A DNA stretch of 64,000 bases from Blautia coccoides (lineage in GTDB: Bacteria; Bacillota; Clostridia; Lachnospirales; Lachnospiraceae). The stretch lies in assembly GCF_034355335.1 (NCBI RefSeq), contig NZ_CP136422.1, positions 3,382,501 to 3,446,500 on the forward strand. Reading direction: 5' to 3'. A model generated the notes under the pieces. That model did not search any database. It saw only the letters and a program-made list of their open reading frames with translations, and was not told the DNA's origin. This document shows positions 55,031-63,659 of the stretch, piece after piece; the stretch's first letter is position 1; each line of letters starts with the position of its first letter. The translations under genes and the position numbers were made by a program.

Positions 55031-55774
55031 TTATTCCCATTTAAAGTATCGAAAAGCTATCCCTGTACAGAGTACGGCGATCACGATCATAATGATGACA
55101 GAAACCATCACATTTTCCGTACTTTGCCCCAGGGAAGCAGCTTTCAGTAATTTTATCCCCTGTGTCAGAGGCAGAATATTTGCCGCCCTCTGCATGGCCG
55201 CAGGCATGATCTCGTAGGGAAGTGTCGCACCGGAAAAGATCAGCATGGGGAAATACAGGATACTTGCGATCACACCCGCTGTTTTTGTGTTGGGCGCTAT
55301 GCCTCCCACCATCATGCCTATACTGAACATGGATACCAGCACCAGAAGATAACCTGCCAGAAAATCAAACGCTGATCCGTGGAACTGATAGCCGAAGAAA
55401 AGTGCCGCTGTAAGATACAGAAGTAAAAAGGATACGGCTGCATATAAGGTATAGATGACCACCTGCACAAATAATATCATTACCGGACTGACCGGGGTGA
55501 CTTTGTAGCGCTTCAATATCTTTTTACTGCGGTAATCAGAGACGACAAGAGGCAGTCCCATGACCCCGCCGGCACAAATAGATATTGTGGTGACTGCACC
55601 AAAAGCCTGTTCCAGAAAAGTATATTCCGCCCCTTCATAGGCCGGCTTCCCTCCGTAGATGATTCCCATAATAACTAATACCACCACGGGAACACAGAGA
55701 GCGAATATGAACATATCCATTCCCCGCAGTGAAAGCTTCAGTTCTGTTTTCAACATGGTTCTAAATGTTTTCAT
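55031..55774 (-). CDS. ABC-2 type transporter permease
   Basis: Membrane protein of 247 aa with six hydrophobic segments (MKTFRTMLKTELKLSLRGMD start; VGGIAPNTKTAGVIASILYF; LPLTQGIKLLKAAS). Start 55774 has GAGGAGG and overlaps the ATPase stop by 14 bp. Drug or lipid exporter paired with the ATPase at 55761-56495. Confidence 0.92.
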   Translation of the reverse strand: MKTFRTMLKTELKLSLRGMDMFIFALCVPVVVLVIMGIIYGGKPAYEGAEYTFLEQAFGAVTTISICAGGVMGLPLVVSDYRSKKILKRYKVTPVSPVMILFVQVVIYTLYAAVSFLLLYLTAALFFGYQFHGSAFDFLAGYLLVLVSMFSIGMMVGGIAPNTKTAGVIASILYFPMLIFSGATLPYEIMPAAMQRAANILPLTQGIKLLKAASLGQSTENVMVSVIIMIVIAVLCTGIAFRYFKWE

Positions 55775-56495
55775 TGGCTTTATCCTCCTCGTCTGTATAC
55801 CAAAGATAAGCATCCTCAAATTTTTCATAAGGACTTTTTTCTATAGCCTCTGAAACGGTACCGCAAAAAACAATTTTTCCTTTTCTTAAAATGCAGATAC
55901 GATCACATAATACCTCCACTTCATCCATAAAATGTGAGGTCAGAAAAATTGTCAGACCTTTTCTTTTTAAGTCCGAGAGTATTTTCCATACCTCCCTGCG
56001 CGCTTTCGCATCCAATCCGGTAGTCAGTTCATCCAAAAAAACAACTTCCGGACCGGGTATCAGCGCAAGAACAATGAACAGACGCTGTCTCTGCCCTCCA
56101 GATAAGTCTTTGACAAGATTTTTCTTCTTATCTGCAATTCCAAATTGGGCAAGCAAAGCAAAGGGATCCGCAGATTTTTTGTACAATGAGGCAGTCACCC
56201 GGCAAAGCTCCGCCACTGTGATCTGCTCCTGATAACTGCTTTCCTGGAACTGCACGCCTACTTTTTCAAAAAGTTCTTTTCGGTTTTGCACAGGGTCTGC
56301 TCCCAAAATACGGACAGTACCTGTGTCGGCTCTCTTTGTTCCCAAGATGCATTCAATTGTTGTGGATTTTCCCGCGCCATTGGCTCCAAGCAGGCCAAAA
56401 ACCATACCCCGGTCAACCGCCAGGCTTATATGTTCCACTGCGCGCAGTTTCCCGTAGGATTTTGCCAACTGTTCGACTTTAATTACTTCCTGCAT
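55761..56495 (-). CDS. ABC transporter ATP-binding protein
   Basis: ATPase of 244 aa: Walker A GANGAGKSTT, Q-loop VQFQESSYQEQ, signature DLSGGQRQRLFIVLAL, Walker B VVFLDELTTGLD (Leu-Thr for the usual Pro-Thr), H-loop LTSHFMDE. First gene of the exporter operon. The two-domain MerR regulator lies just upstream in the same orientation. Confidence 0.95.
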   Translation of the reverse strand: MQEVIKVEQLAKSYGKLRAVEHISLAVDRGMVFGLLGANGAGKSTTIECILGTKRADTGTVRILGADPVQNRKELFEKVGVQFQESSYQEQITVAELCRVTASLYKKSADPFALLAQFGIADKKKNLVKDLSGGQRQRLFIVLALIPGPEVVFLDELTTGLDAKARREVWKILSDLKRKGLTIFLTSHFMDEVEVLCDRICILRKGKIVFCGTVSEAIEKSPYEKFEDAYLWYTDEEDKANENI

Positions 56496-56525
56496 ATTAT
56501 TTTCCTCCTTGTTTTTTCAAGAAAA

Positions 56526-56566
56526 AGAATATCACAGGAAAGAACATTGGTGGTTAAATGGAGGGT
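56526..56566 (-). promoter_or_regulatory. Putative MerR-controlled promoter of the ABC exporter operon
   Basis: On the minus strand ACCCTCCA (56559-56566), 27 bp, then TATTCT (56526-56531). The same box with exactly the same 27-bp distance to a -10-like TAATAT occurs upstream of the regulator gene at 57343-57383. The region after the box (TTTAACCACCA) also resembles the other copy (CTATAACACCA). Confidence 0.65.
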
Positions 56567-56576
56567 TTAAGAATAG

Positions 56577-57317
56577 TTAGAATTTACTTTTCATTTCTTT
56601 GAGCTTATCCAACATTTTCTCTGCGTTGGACTCCGCTTTTGTGAGAGATGTCACCAGTTTATCACACACTGCGATGATCTCAGTGTCCTCTTTCGGAGTA
56701 TCCAGCGCCCTTTTTATATCTATCCCGGGGTATTTTGATACCTGTCCAAGCATGGTCAAAATGGCTTCCAGAGAATAATTGGCACACCGCAGGGAACGAA
56801 TGATCTTCAGACGACGGATATCATCATCTGTATAGACACGATACCCATTCTGCCTGCGCCTGACAGTGAGCAGACCATTCATTTCCCAATTTCTCAAGGT
56901 ATCCATGGAAATATTCAGGTATTCGGACACTTCTTTCCTTTTCATGGTGTGTACATTCTCTTCTTGTCTGCCGTCTAAAATCCGCTTTACAATATCAATG
57001 GCCTCCTCCGCGTTGGCAATTTCCTGCCGAAGCTGCATCCGATACCCCTCTGTGAGTTCCAGTGCTTTGTCATAATCACCTGCAGCGGATACTTTTATCA
57101 TCTGTACAATCTTTTTCCGCAGCCCGTTCTGCAGCACTTCAACTTGAAATGCAAGACGGGCAAGGCGAAACTGTTCTATGTGAAGATCCGTAAATACCCT
57201 GTAGCCATTTGGCATGCGGTCAGGTTTCGGAATCAGCTCCAACTCTTCATATAGGCGAACTGTATTCGGATGGATACCGATGATCTTGGCAATTTCTGAA
57301 GTCCTATATCTGTTCAT
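56577..57317 (-). CDS. Two-domain MerR regulator
   Basis: Protein of 246 aa carrying two MerR-type helix-turn-helix domains: residues 1-70 (RTSEIAKIIGIHPNTVRLYEEL, MPNGYRVF) and about 125-190 (KRKEVSEYLNISMDTLRNWEMNG, RRQNGYRVYTDDD), with helical segments after each and no separate ligand domain. Most MerR proteins have one such domain. Likely binds the boxes upstream of its own gene and of the ABC operon behind it. Confidence 0.88.
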   Translation of the reverse strand: MNRYRTSEIAKIIGIHPNTVRLYEELELIPKPDRMPNGYRVFTDLHIEQFRLARLAFQVEVLQNGLRKKIVQMIKVSAAGDYDKALELTEGYRMQLRQEIANAEEAIDIVKRILDGRQEENVHTMKRKEVSEYLNISMDTLRNWEMNGLLTVRRRQNGYRVYTDDDIRRLKIIRSLRCANYSLEAILTMLGQVSKYPGIDIKRALDTPKEDTEIIAVCDKLVTSLTKAESNAEKMLDKLKEMKSKF

Positions 57318-57342
57318 TCTTTTATGCCTCCTTGTAAAGACT

Positions 57343-57383
57343 ATATTAACACGGACAAAAAGTCTGGTGTTATAGTGGAGGGT
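57343..57383 (-). promoter_or_regulatory. Putative autoregulated promoter of the two-domain MerR gene
   Basis: On the minus strand ACCCTCCA (57376-57383), 27 bp, then TAATAT (57343-57348), about 25 bp before the ATG. Matches the arrangement upstream of the ABC operon. Confidence 0.65.
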
Positions 57384-57416
57384 TAAAGTGTAATAGTATA
57401 AGCTGTTACAGGCTTC

Positions 57417-57635
57417 TCATCTTGTGAATTTTTCGATCAACCCGCCCGCCAGAACCCCCACGGTATAGCAGACAAGATCACTCCACAAAAAGCCAAACCC
57501 CAATACCAGACCTCCCAAAGCAGTATGACGCAGCGCATTGATCCACTCCGCCTGATATAATTGTGAGAACTCAATGGCATAAGAAAACAGCAGTGCAGCC
57601 GCCATTGCCTTTCCTGTCGATATTTTTGAAAACAA
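57417..57635 (-). pseudogene. DUF2809 membrane protein, N-terminally truncated
   Basis: The frame covers the last two helices of DUF2809 proteins (AAALLFSYAIEFSQLYQAEW, GGLVLGFGFLWSDLVCYTVGVLAG). The family is usually about 120 aa; here the first half is missing. The frame continues upstream as SLPDRIGFLFSKIST but has no start codon before a stop and runs into the DUF3781 gene. Confidence 0.7.
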
Positions 57636-57657
57636 AAAACCAATCCTGTCCGGTAGG

Positions 57658-57921
57658 CTACCTTTTTGATTTTTTCCTGTGTGCTGTTATAATAGTCCAA
57701 CTGTTGGCATTCACTGTGATCACACAGTCATCTAAAGTGATATACCAGTTCTTCCCTTTCCTTTCAAAAACGGCATCTGGTGATTTTATTTTTTCCTGGC
57801 ACCATGCAACCACCTGATCCGTATCAAGGGAAAGGTTTCTCTTAATGCGTACAACACCTAATTCTGTTGTATGCAGTTTCTCCAGATTATCAAGCAATCT
57901 GTTATTTATCTCTTTTACCAT
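57658..57921 (-). CDS. DUF3781 protein
   Basis: Protein of 87 aa (MVKEINNRLLDNLEKLHTTELGVVRIKRNL, then a core with VAWCQEKIKSPDAVFERKGKNWYI). Matches the small DUF3781 family of Firmicutes as I know it; function unknown. GGAG lies before ATG 57921; an upstream in-frame start at 57978 is possible. Its 3' end touches the DUF2809 remnant. Confidence 0.78.
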   Translation of the reverse strand: MVKEINNRLLDNLEKLHTTELGVVRIKRNLSLDTDQVVAWCQEKIKSPDAVFERKGKNWYITLDDCVITVNANSWTIITAHRKKSKR

Positions 57922-58130
57922 TGTCACTCCATATCCGCAATATTCTGCTTTATTTTTTCTTTTGGCCGGTCCCGTCACTTTAATATAAATAGTCTTATCA
58001 TTCCCGCGGGGCTGTAAATATAAGATACCGGGCTGTCCATATACAGATTATCATATTGCGGTAAAATGTGCAAAATACGATTCACTGCAGAAATGTCCCT
58101 CCTTATTTTACATTCGTCCATTCCCGCACG

Positions 58131-58173
58131 AAAAAAGGGGGCTGTACACGCATTATTCAGTGCGACAGCCCTC
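58131..58173 (-). terminator. Terminator after the beta-galactosidase gene
   Basis: On the minus strand GAGGGCTGTCGCAC pairs with GCGTGTACAGCCC, followed by CCTTTTTT. Lies 35 bp behind the GH42 stop. Confidence 0.85.
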
Positions 58174-58208
58174 ATTTTCCGTAAATCTTATAAAATTTGT
58201 AAAAGAAC

Positions 58209-60224
58209 CTATTCTTCTGTGCGGATGATTTTCACATCAAATTTAGAAAGCATTTCTCCGCTTTTTACAGATTCCCCGGTCAACAGATCTGTATTTCCCG
58301 CAAAGCAGGAGGGAATCTCCAAATCTTCGTCTTTAAAGTTCATGACAAAATAGTACCGGTATCCGTCTTTTTTCCGACAGGTGATCTCAAGCCCGGTTTT
58401 CTCTTCTATTACCGGTTTTACGCTTACATCTTCTGCAGCCATGTCAAGAACCTTTGCAATACCCTCTTTGTCCATTTGGGTTCCCATGTAATATACAGAT
58501 CCATTCCCAAACCTATTTTTTGTCACAGCCGGACTCTCTTCGTAAAAATCCTGTCCGTATCTTCCGATGCATTTGGCACCTCTTAAGTGTATGATATCAC
58601 AGACCAGCCTGCCTGGCGCGCTGTCACCGTCCTCAAAGATCACCGTGTTTTCCTGTTCCGGTGCCAGTGCATCTATCTCTTCCACCCACACTCCGGCCAT
58701 TTTACTCAATACTCCCGGGTATCCGCCCAGATACACATTATCCGACTGGTCTACGATCCCGCTCATATATGTGGTGACCAAAACCCCGCCGTTCTTGACA
58801 AACTCCTCCAGGGCTTCCTGCATGCCTGCTTTCACCATATAGAGTACAGGGGCCACAACCATTTTATATCTGCTGAAATCCGCGTCAAACGGTATCATAT
58901 TCACTGGAATATTACGGTCATAAAAATACCTGTAATACTGATGGATCTGGTCCACATATTTCAGATCCACGTTAGGTCCGCTGGTATATTCCAGTGCCCA
59001 ATAATTATCCCAATCAAATACAATTCCCACCTCCGCTTCATTCACAGAGTCCAGTGTCATATCTCTTAGCTGTTCCAGTTCCTGTCCAAGCTGCTGTACC
59101 TCCCGGAACACCCTTGTATCCTCTGTGCCCACATGAGCAATGACTGCCCCGTGGAACTTTTCACATCCGCCCACGCTCCGGCGAAGCTGGAAAAACTGGA
59201 TGGTATCCGCCCCATGGGCAATAGTCTGATAGCTCTGTGCCCGCATCTGTCCCGGTCTTTTCAGGGAATTATATGGCTGCCAATTCTGCTGGCTTGGAGT
59301 CTGCTCCATCAGCATAAATGGTTCATCCTTCAGCCCCCGCATCAGGTCATGACACATGGCGGTCTGACTCCATGGAGTATCGTAACAGGGATAGTTGTCC
59401 CATGACACCACATCCATCTCTTTTGCCCATTTAAAATAATCCAGTCCTTTATAGGTGCCCATGAGATTCGTTGTAATGGGAGTCTCCTTGTCATAACAGC
59501 GGACTGCATCCCGCTCCATAACGTAGTTGCCGAGAAGGCTGTCCGACATAAACCTGCGGTAATCCACAGAAATCCCCGCGAATGCCGTCTTGTCATTCTC
59601 AAGCCCTTCACTCAGCGCATTTGGCAGCACGATCTCATCCCAATCGTAAATGGTATGTCCCCAGAATTCCAGATTCCATGCTTTGTTCAGTGCTTCCAGT
59701 GTCCCATACTTTTTCCTAAGCCAGACACGAAATGCCTTTTCACAGTTTTCACAGTAACAGTCCCCGCCATACTCATTGTTAATATGCCAGCATGCAATAT
59801 GGCTGTTGCTTCCGTATCTCTTTGCCAGCTCTTTTGCAAGGTCCTTCGCATACTTCTGATAAACCGGTGAATTTGGACAGGCATTATGCCGCTGTCCGAA
59901 TTTGTGGTGTCTTCCTTCATAATCTGTCCTTGCAGTCTCGGGATACCGCTTAACCATCCATGCTGGCAGCGCCGCTGTGGATGTGGCAAGCACAATATCA
60001 TAATTTTCCCTGCTGAGCATCTCAACGATTTCATCCAGCTCACTAAAATCATAGACTTCTTCTGAGGGCTGGATCTTAGCCCATGAAAATACATTAATGG
60101 TGGCACTGTTGATATGGGCGTCTTTGAAAATCCTCATATCTTCCTGCCAGATGTCCTTTGGCCATTGGTTCGGGTTATAATCTCCGCCGTATAGGATCCT
60201 TTTAAATTTACCTTCCATGATCAT
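58209..60224 (-). CDS. Beta-galactosidase, glycoside hydrolase family 42
   Basis: Enzyme of 671 aa that cleaves terminal beta-galactosides of plant or host oligosaccharides. TIM barrel at residues 10-390 (GGDYNPNQWP start), acid/base Glu in WHINNEYGG, nucleophile Glu in FMLMEQTPSQQNW, then the trimerisation domain (about 395-600) and a C-terminal beta domain. Zinc-binding Cys residues of GH42 are seen (CYCENCEKAF). No signal peptide, so cytosolic. Divergent AraC gene next door. A second ATG two codons on is equally well spaced from GGAG. Confidence 0.95.
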   Translation of the reverse strand: MIMEGKFKRILYGGDYNPNQWPKDIWQEDMRIFKDAHINSATINVFSWAKIQPSEEVYDFSELDEIVEMLSRENYDIVLATSTAALPAWMVKRYPETARTDYEGRHHKFGQRHNACPNSPVYQKYAKDLAKELAKRYGSNSHIACWHINNEYGGDCYCENCEKAFRVWLRKKYGTLEALNKAWNLEFWGHTIYDWDEIVLPNALSEGLENDKTAFAGISVDYRRFMSDSLLGNYVMERDAVRCYDKETPITTNLMGTYKGLDYFKWAKEMDVVSWDNYPCYDTPWSQTAMCHDLMRGLKDEPFMLMEQTPSQQNWQPYNSLKRPGQMRAQSYQTIAHGADTIQFFQLRRSVGGCEKFHGAVIAHVGTEDTRVFREVQQLGQELEQLRDMTLDSVNEAEVGIVFDWDNYWALEYTSGPNVDLKYVDQIHQYYRYFYDRNIPVNMIPFDADFSRYKMVVAPVLYMVKAGMQEALEEFVKNGGVLVTTYMSGIVDQSDNVYLGGYPGVLSKMAGVWVEEIDALAPEQENTVIFEDGDSAPGRLVCDIIHLRGAKCIGRYGQDFYEESPAVTKNRFGNGSVYYMGTQMDKEGIAKVLDMAAEDVSVKPVIEEKTGLEITCRKKDGYRYYFVMNFKDEDLEIPSCFAGNTDLLTGESVKSGEMLSKFDVKIIRTEE

Positions 60225-60370
60225 TTGTCTCCTTACTTTTTTATATGATTTTCCGAAAGCTCACCACTCTCTTTACCTGTTACCTGCTGATTTGATTATA
60301 TTACAGATAGACAGGGGATTGTGTAATATGTTAAGCTAAATAATATAATATTTTGAAACAGGTGATATCT

Positions 60371-61177
60371 ATGCCCATCCATTTTAGGAACACACCGGTC
60401 AGCGAACCTTTTACCTTTGATTCCATAGGAAACCACTGGGTGCAGGAAAACACGTCCCGTCCCAAAGGATATCCGCTGTACCACTACCTTCAGTCCGAAA
60501 AAGGAAACGGACGAATCACGATCCAGGGAAAAGTGCACATCCTGCAGGAAGGGCAGGGTGTACTAATCGCGCCGTTTATCCAGCATTCCTACGCAAAGGA
60601 GACAGAGGAATGGCTCACCTTGTTTGCCACCTTTACAGGCACCATTGAGAGCAGTATTCCCCGGCTTCTCGGAAACAGGCCCTTCCTCTTCATAGAAAAA
60701 GAACAGGGAGCAGAGATAGCCTCTCTTGTTTCCCTTATCATGAAAAAATATGAAAACCCGCCTATGGACGCCAAAGCTTTGTCCACGGACTGCTACCGGC
60801 TTCTGATGTTTTTTGCGGACGGCATCTATACACGCAGTCTGATGGACGATTCCCTGTATCAGAGATACGTAGCTCCTGTAATACAGGAAATCGAAACAAA
60901 TTATAATTCAGAACTCACCGTGCAGGAGCTTGGCCGCCGGGTTTATATCTCCCCTCAGTATCTGTCACGGCTGTTCAACCGTTTCCTTGGGTGTTCTGCT
61001 TATGAATACCTGACCATTTACAGGATCAACAAGGCAAAGGAATATCTTCTCATGAATCCCCGCCTGGAAGTTCAGGACATTGCGCATAAGGTGGGATTTA
61101 CAGACGCAAGCCACTTTATCTCCATTTTCAAAAAAATAACAGGTATCACCCCTCTTGGTTTCCGGAAACTCAACTAG
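60371..61177 (+). CDS. AraC family regulator of the GH42 gene
   Basis: Protein of 268 aa with an N-terminal cupin arm (about 20-115, HYLQSEKGNGRITIQGKVHIL) and C-terminal double HTH (LTVQELGRRVYISPQYLSRLF and VQDIAHKVGFTDASHFISIFKK). Divergent from the beta-galactosidase by 146 bp and very probably its sugar-responsive activator. ATG 60371 follows a weak AGGTGA site. Confidence 0.92.
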   Translation: MPIHFRNTPVSEPFTFDSIGNHWVQENTSRPKGYPLYHYLQSEKGNGRITIQGKVHILQEGQGVLIAPFIQHSYAKETEEWLTLFATFTGTIESSIPRLLGNRPFLFIEKEQGAEIASLVSLIMKKYENPPMDAKALSTDCYRLLMFFADGIYTRSLMDDSLYQRYVAPVIQEIETNYNSELTVQELGRRVYISPQYLSRLFNRFLGCSAYEYLTIYRINKAKEYLLMNPRLEVQDIAHKVGFTDASHFISIFKKITGITPLGFRKLN

Positions 61178-61279
61178 TGTACTGTGCTCTCCCTGACAAA
61201 ACGCAGCAAAAAAAGTCAGGACTTTTATTTCTTATGCTGTTATAATGGGTCATACGTCAAAAAGAAAGTGAGGAATAGT

Positions 61280-63535
61280 ATGTCTCATAAGGATAAAATC
61301 ATCATCCGGGGATTAAAACAAAACAACTTAAAAAATGTCTCTTTGGAAATACCCAAAGAAAAGATTATTGTCTTTACAGGGGTTTCCGGCTCAGGTAAAT
61401 CCAGCATAGTATTCGACACCATAGCCGCGGAAAGTCAGCGGCAGATGAATGAGACCTACACAGCATTTATTCGGGGCAGACTTCCCAAATATAAAAAACC
61501 GAGAGTGGATCTTATAGACAATCTCACCGCATCCGTCATTATTGACCAGGCCAGACTGGGTGGAAATGCGCGCTCCACTGTTGGGACCATCAGTGACATG
61601 TATTCTGCCCTGCGTCTGCTCTTCTCACGCATCGGAACACCTTATGTGGGAACAGCCTCTTACTTTTCCTTCAACGACCCCAACGGAATGTGTCCGGAAT
61701 GCTCCGGTATCGGAAAAATCCTGGATCTGGATATGGACCAGGTGCTTACTCCGGATAAGAGCTGGAATGAGAGTATGGTTGAACTGCCTGCATTCCACTT
61801 TGGCAACTGGTATTGGAAACAGTATACCCAGAGCGGCCTGTTTGATCTGGATAAAAAGTGGAAGGACTATTCTGAAAAAGAAAGAAACCTGCTGCTGTAT
61901 GGAGCATATGAACGGGGCAAAAAGCCGGTCAATAAAAAGGTAGAGGGGATTTATAACCATATGAACCGGCTGCTCATCAAACGGGACCCGTCGGCCTCCA
62001 GCGACCGCTCCCTTCTCCGTCTGAAAAAGCTCATCAAAGAGCGGGAATGCCCTGTCTGCCGCGGAAAACGCCTGAATCCCGCGGCACTTTCCTGCCGAAT
62101 CAACGGATACAGCATTGACGAAATGTGTGAGATGGAATTCACCAGGCTGCGAACTGTCCTGCAGGAGATCACTGATCCCAGAGGTGAGACTATTGTCAAT
62201 ACCCTGACCGCCTCCCTGACACGCATGATTGAGATCGGACTTCCCTATCTGAGCATGAACCGGGAATCTACTACCCTGTCAGGAGGTGAAGCACAGCGCC
62301 TGAAACTCGTCCGCTATATGGGCAGCTCCCTCACCGGCATGACTTACATTTTTGATGAGCCAAGCACTGGAATGCATCCCCGGGATGTCCACCGCATGAC
62401 AAAACTGCTGCAGAATCTGCGAAACAAAGGCAATACCGTCCTTGTGGTAGAACACGACAAGGATGTGATCTCTATTGCCGACCAGGTGATCGACGTAGGA
62501 CCGCTGGCAGGGAGAAACGGCGGAGAGATATTGTATCAGGGAAGCTATGAGGGACTGCTCCAGTCGGGAACCCTGACGGGAAATGCCATGCTGGAATATA
62601 TCCCTGTCAATCCTAACCCAAGAAAAGCCAGTCAGTTCCTGCCTGTGAGAGACGCCCATATTCACAACCTGAAACATATATCTGTTGATATTCCCATCAA
62701 TGTACTGACCGTTGTGACCGGCGTAGCCGGCTCCGGCAAATCCAGTCTTATCCGGGATGTGTTTGCACAGCAGTATAAGGACCGGGTGGTACTGGTGGAT
62801 CAGTCTCCTATCACAGCCACAGGCCGGTCTACGCCCGCCACATTTTTAGGGTTCTTCGACGATATCCGGAAATTACTGGCTTCTGAAAACGGAGTGGATG
62901 CCTCTCTCTTTTCATTTAACAGCAAAGGTGCCTGTCCCGTCTGCAAGGGTAAGGGTGTGGTTGTAACGGAACTGGTTTTCATGGATCCTGTAACCACTGT
63001 ATGCGAAGTCTGTGAAGGCAGCCGATACAGTGATGAGGCTTTATCCTACCGGTTCAAAGGCAAGAATATACTGGATATTCTGAACATGACAGCCGAGGAG
63101 GCTGCAGAATTCTTTCAGGACCACAAAAAGATCCACAAGCAGCTCCGGGCAATGATAGAAACAGGCCTCTCCTATCTGACCCTGGGGCAGCCGCTTTCCA
63201 CCCTCTCCGGAGGAGAACGCCAGAGAGTGAAGCTGGCAAAGTACCTGGACAAAAAGGGAAATATCTATCTGCTGGATGAACCCACCACGGGCCTGCACGC
63301 CTCTGACGTGAAAAACATCATGAGACTTCTAGATGGATTTGTCAGGCGCGGCAGCACTGTCATTGTGATCGAACACAACCTGGATGTAATGAAACAGGCA
63401 GATCATATCATTGACATAGGGCCTGACGGAGGCACTGACGGCGGTCAGGTTGTATTTACCGGAACCCCCCGGGAAATGGCAGAAACCGCCGATACGATCA
63501 CAGCCAGATATCTGAGAAAATCTCTGGAACGCTGA
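61280..63535 (+). CDS. UvrA-like excinuclease ATPase, short form
   Basis: Protein of 751 aa, shorter than canonical UvrA (about 940 aa). Two ABC modules: Walker A GVSGSGKSS and GVAGSGKSS, signatures TTLSGGEAQRLKLVRYMGSS and STLSGGERQRVKLAKYL, Walker B IFDEPSTGMHP and LLDEPTTGLH. Zinc modules CPECSG, CPVCRGKR, CPVCKGKG and CEVCEGSR are kept. Such class II UvrA proteins are linked to drug self-resistance or DNA-intercalator protection. ATG 61280 follows GTGAGG. Confidence 0.93.
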   Translation: MSHKDKIIIRGLKQNNLKNVSLEIPKEKIIVFTGVSGSGKSSIVFDTIAAESQRQMNETYTAFIRGRLPKYKKPRVDLIDNLTASVIIDQARLGGNARSTVGTISDMYSALRLLFSRIGTPYVGTASYFSFNDPNGMCPECSGIGKILDLDMDQVLTPDKSWNESMVELPAFHFGNWYWKQYTQSGLFDLDKKWKDYSEKERNLLLYGAYERGKKPVNKKVEGIYNHMNRLLIKRDPSASSDRSLLRLKKLIKERECPVCRGKRLNPAALSCRINGYSIDEMCEMEFTRLRTVLQEITDPRGETIVNTLTASLTRMIEIGLPYLSMNRESTTLSGGEAQRLKLVRYMGSSLTGMTYIFDEPSTGMHPRDVHRMTKLLQNLRNKGNTVLVVEHDKDVISIADQVIDVGPLAGRNGGEILYQGSYEGLLQSGTLTGNAMLEYIPVNPNPRKASQFLPVRDAHIHNLKHISVDIPINVLTVVTGVAGSGKSSLIRDVFAQQYKDRVVLVDQSPITATGRSTPATFLGFFDDIRKLLASENGVDASLFSFNSKGACPVCKGKGVVVTELVFMDPVTTVCEVCEGSRYSDEALSYRFKGKNILDILNMTAEEAAEFFQDHKKIHKQLRAMIETGLSYLTLGQPLSTLSGGERQRVKLAKYLDKKGNIYLLDEPTTGLHASDVKNIMRLLDGFVRRGSTVIVIEHNLDVMKQADHIIDIGPDGGTDGGQVVFTGTPREMAETADTITARYLRKSLER

Positions 63536-63591
63536 TCAAATGCCTGTGTATGAACAAACATTGCCGGATGGTAATCCCAGGGATAAACATA

Positions 63592-63622
63592 TTGACTTTC
63601 CCCTTAGGGCAGGGTGTAACAT
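63592..63622 (+). promoter_or_regulatory. MerR-type promoter with 19-bp spacer
   Basis: TTGACT, a 19-bp spacer with CCCCTTAGGGCAGGG, and TAACAT. Same -35, spacer length and -10 as the promoter at 16171-16201, in front of a paralogous MerR gene. Confidence 0.75.
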
Positions 63623-63659
63623 AAAGATAATCTCAAACATGCCATAAGGAGGATATGCT

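Noticed and set aside
57975..58175. Minus-strand frame of 66 codons between GH42 and DUF3781
   Set aside because: Overlaps the GH42 terminator, has no ribosome site and no recognisable family.
58587..59069. Plus-strand frame of 160 codons
   Set aside because: Antisense shadow of the beta-galactosidase gene.
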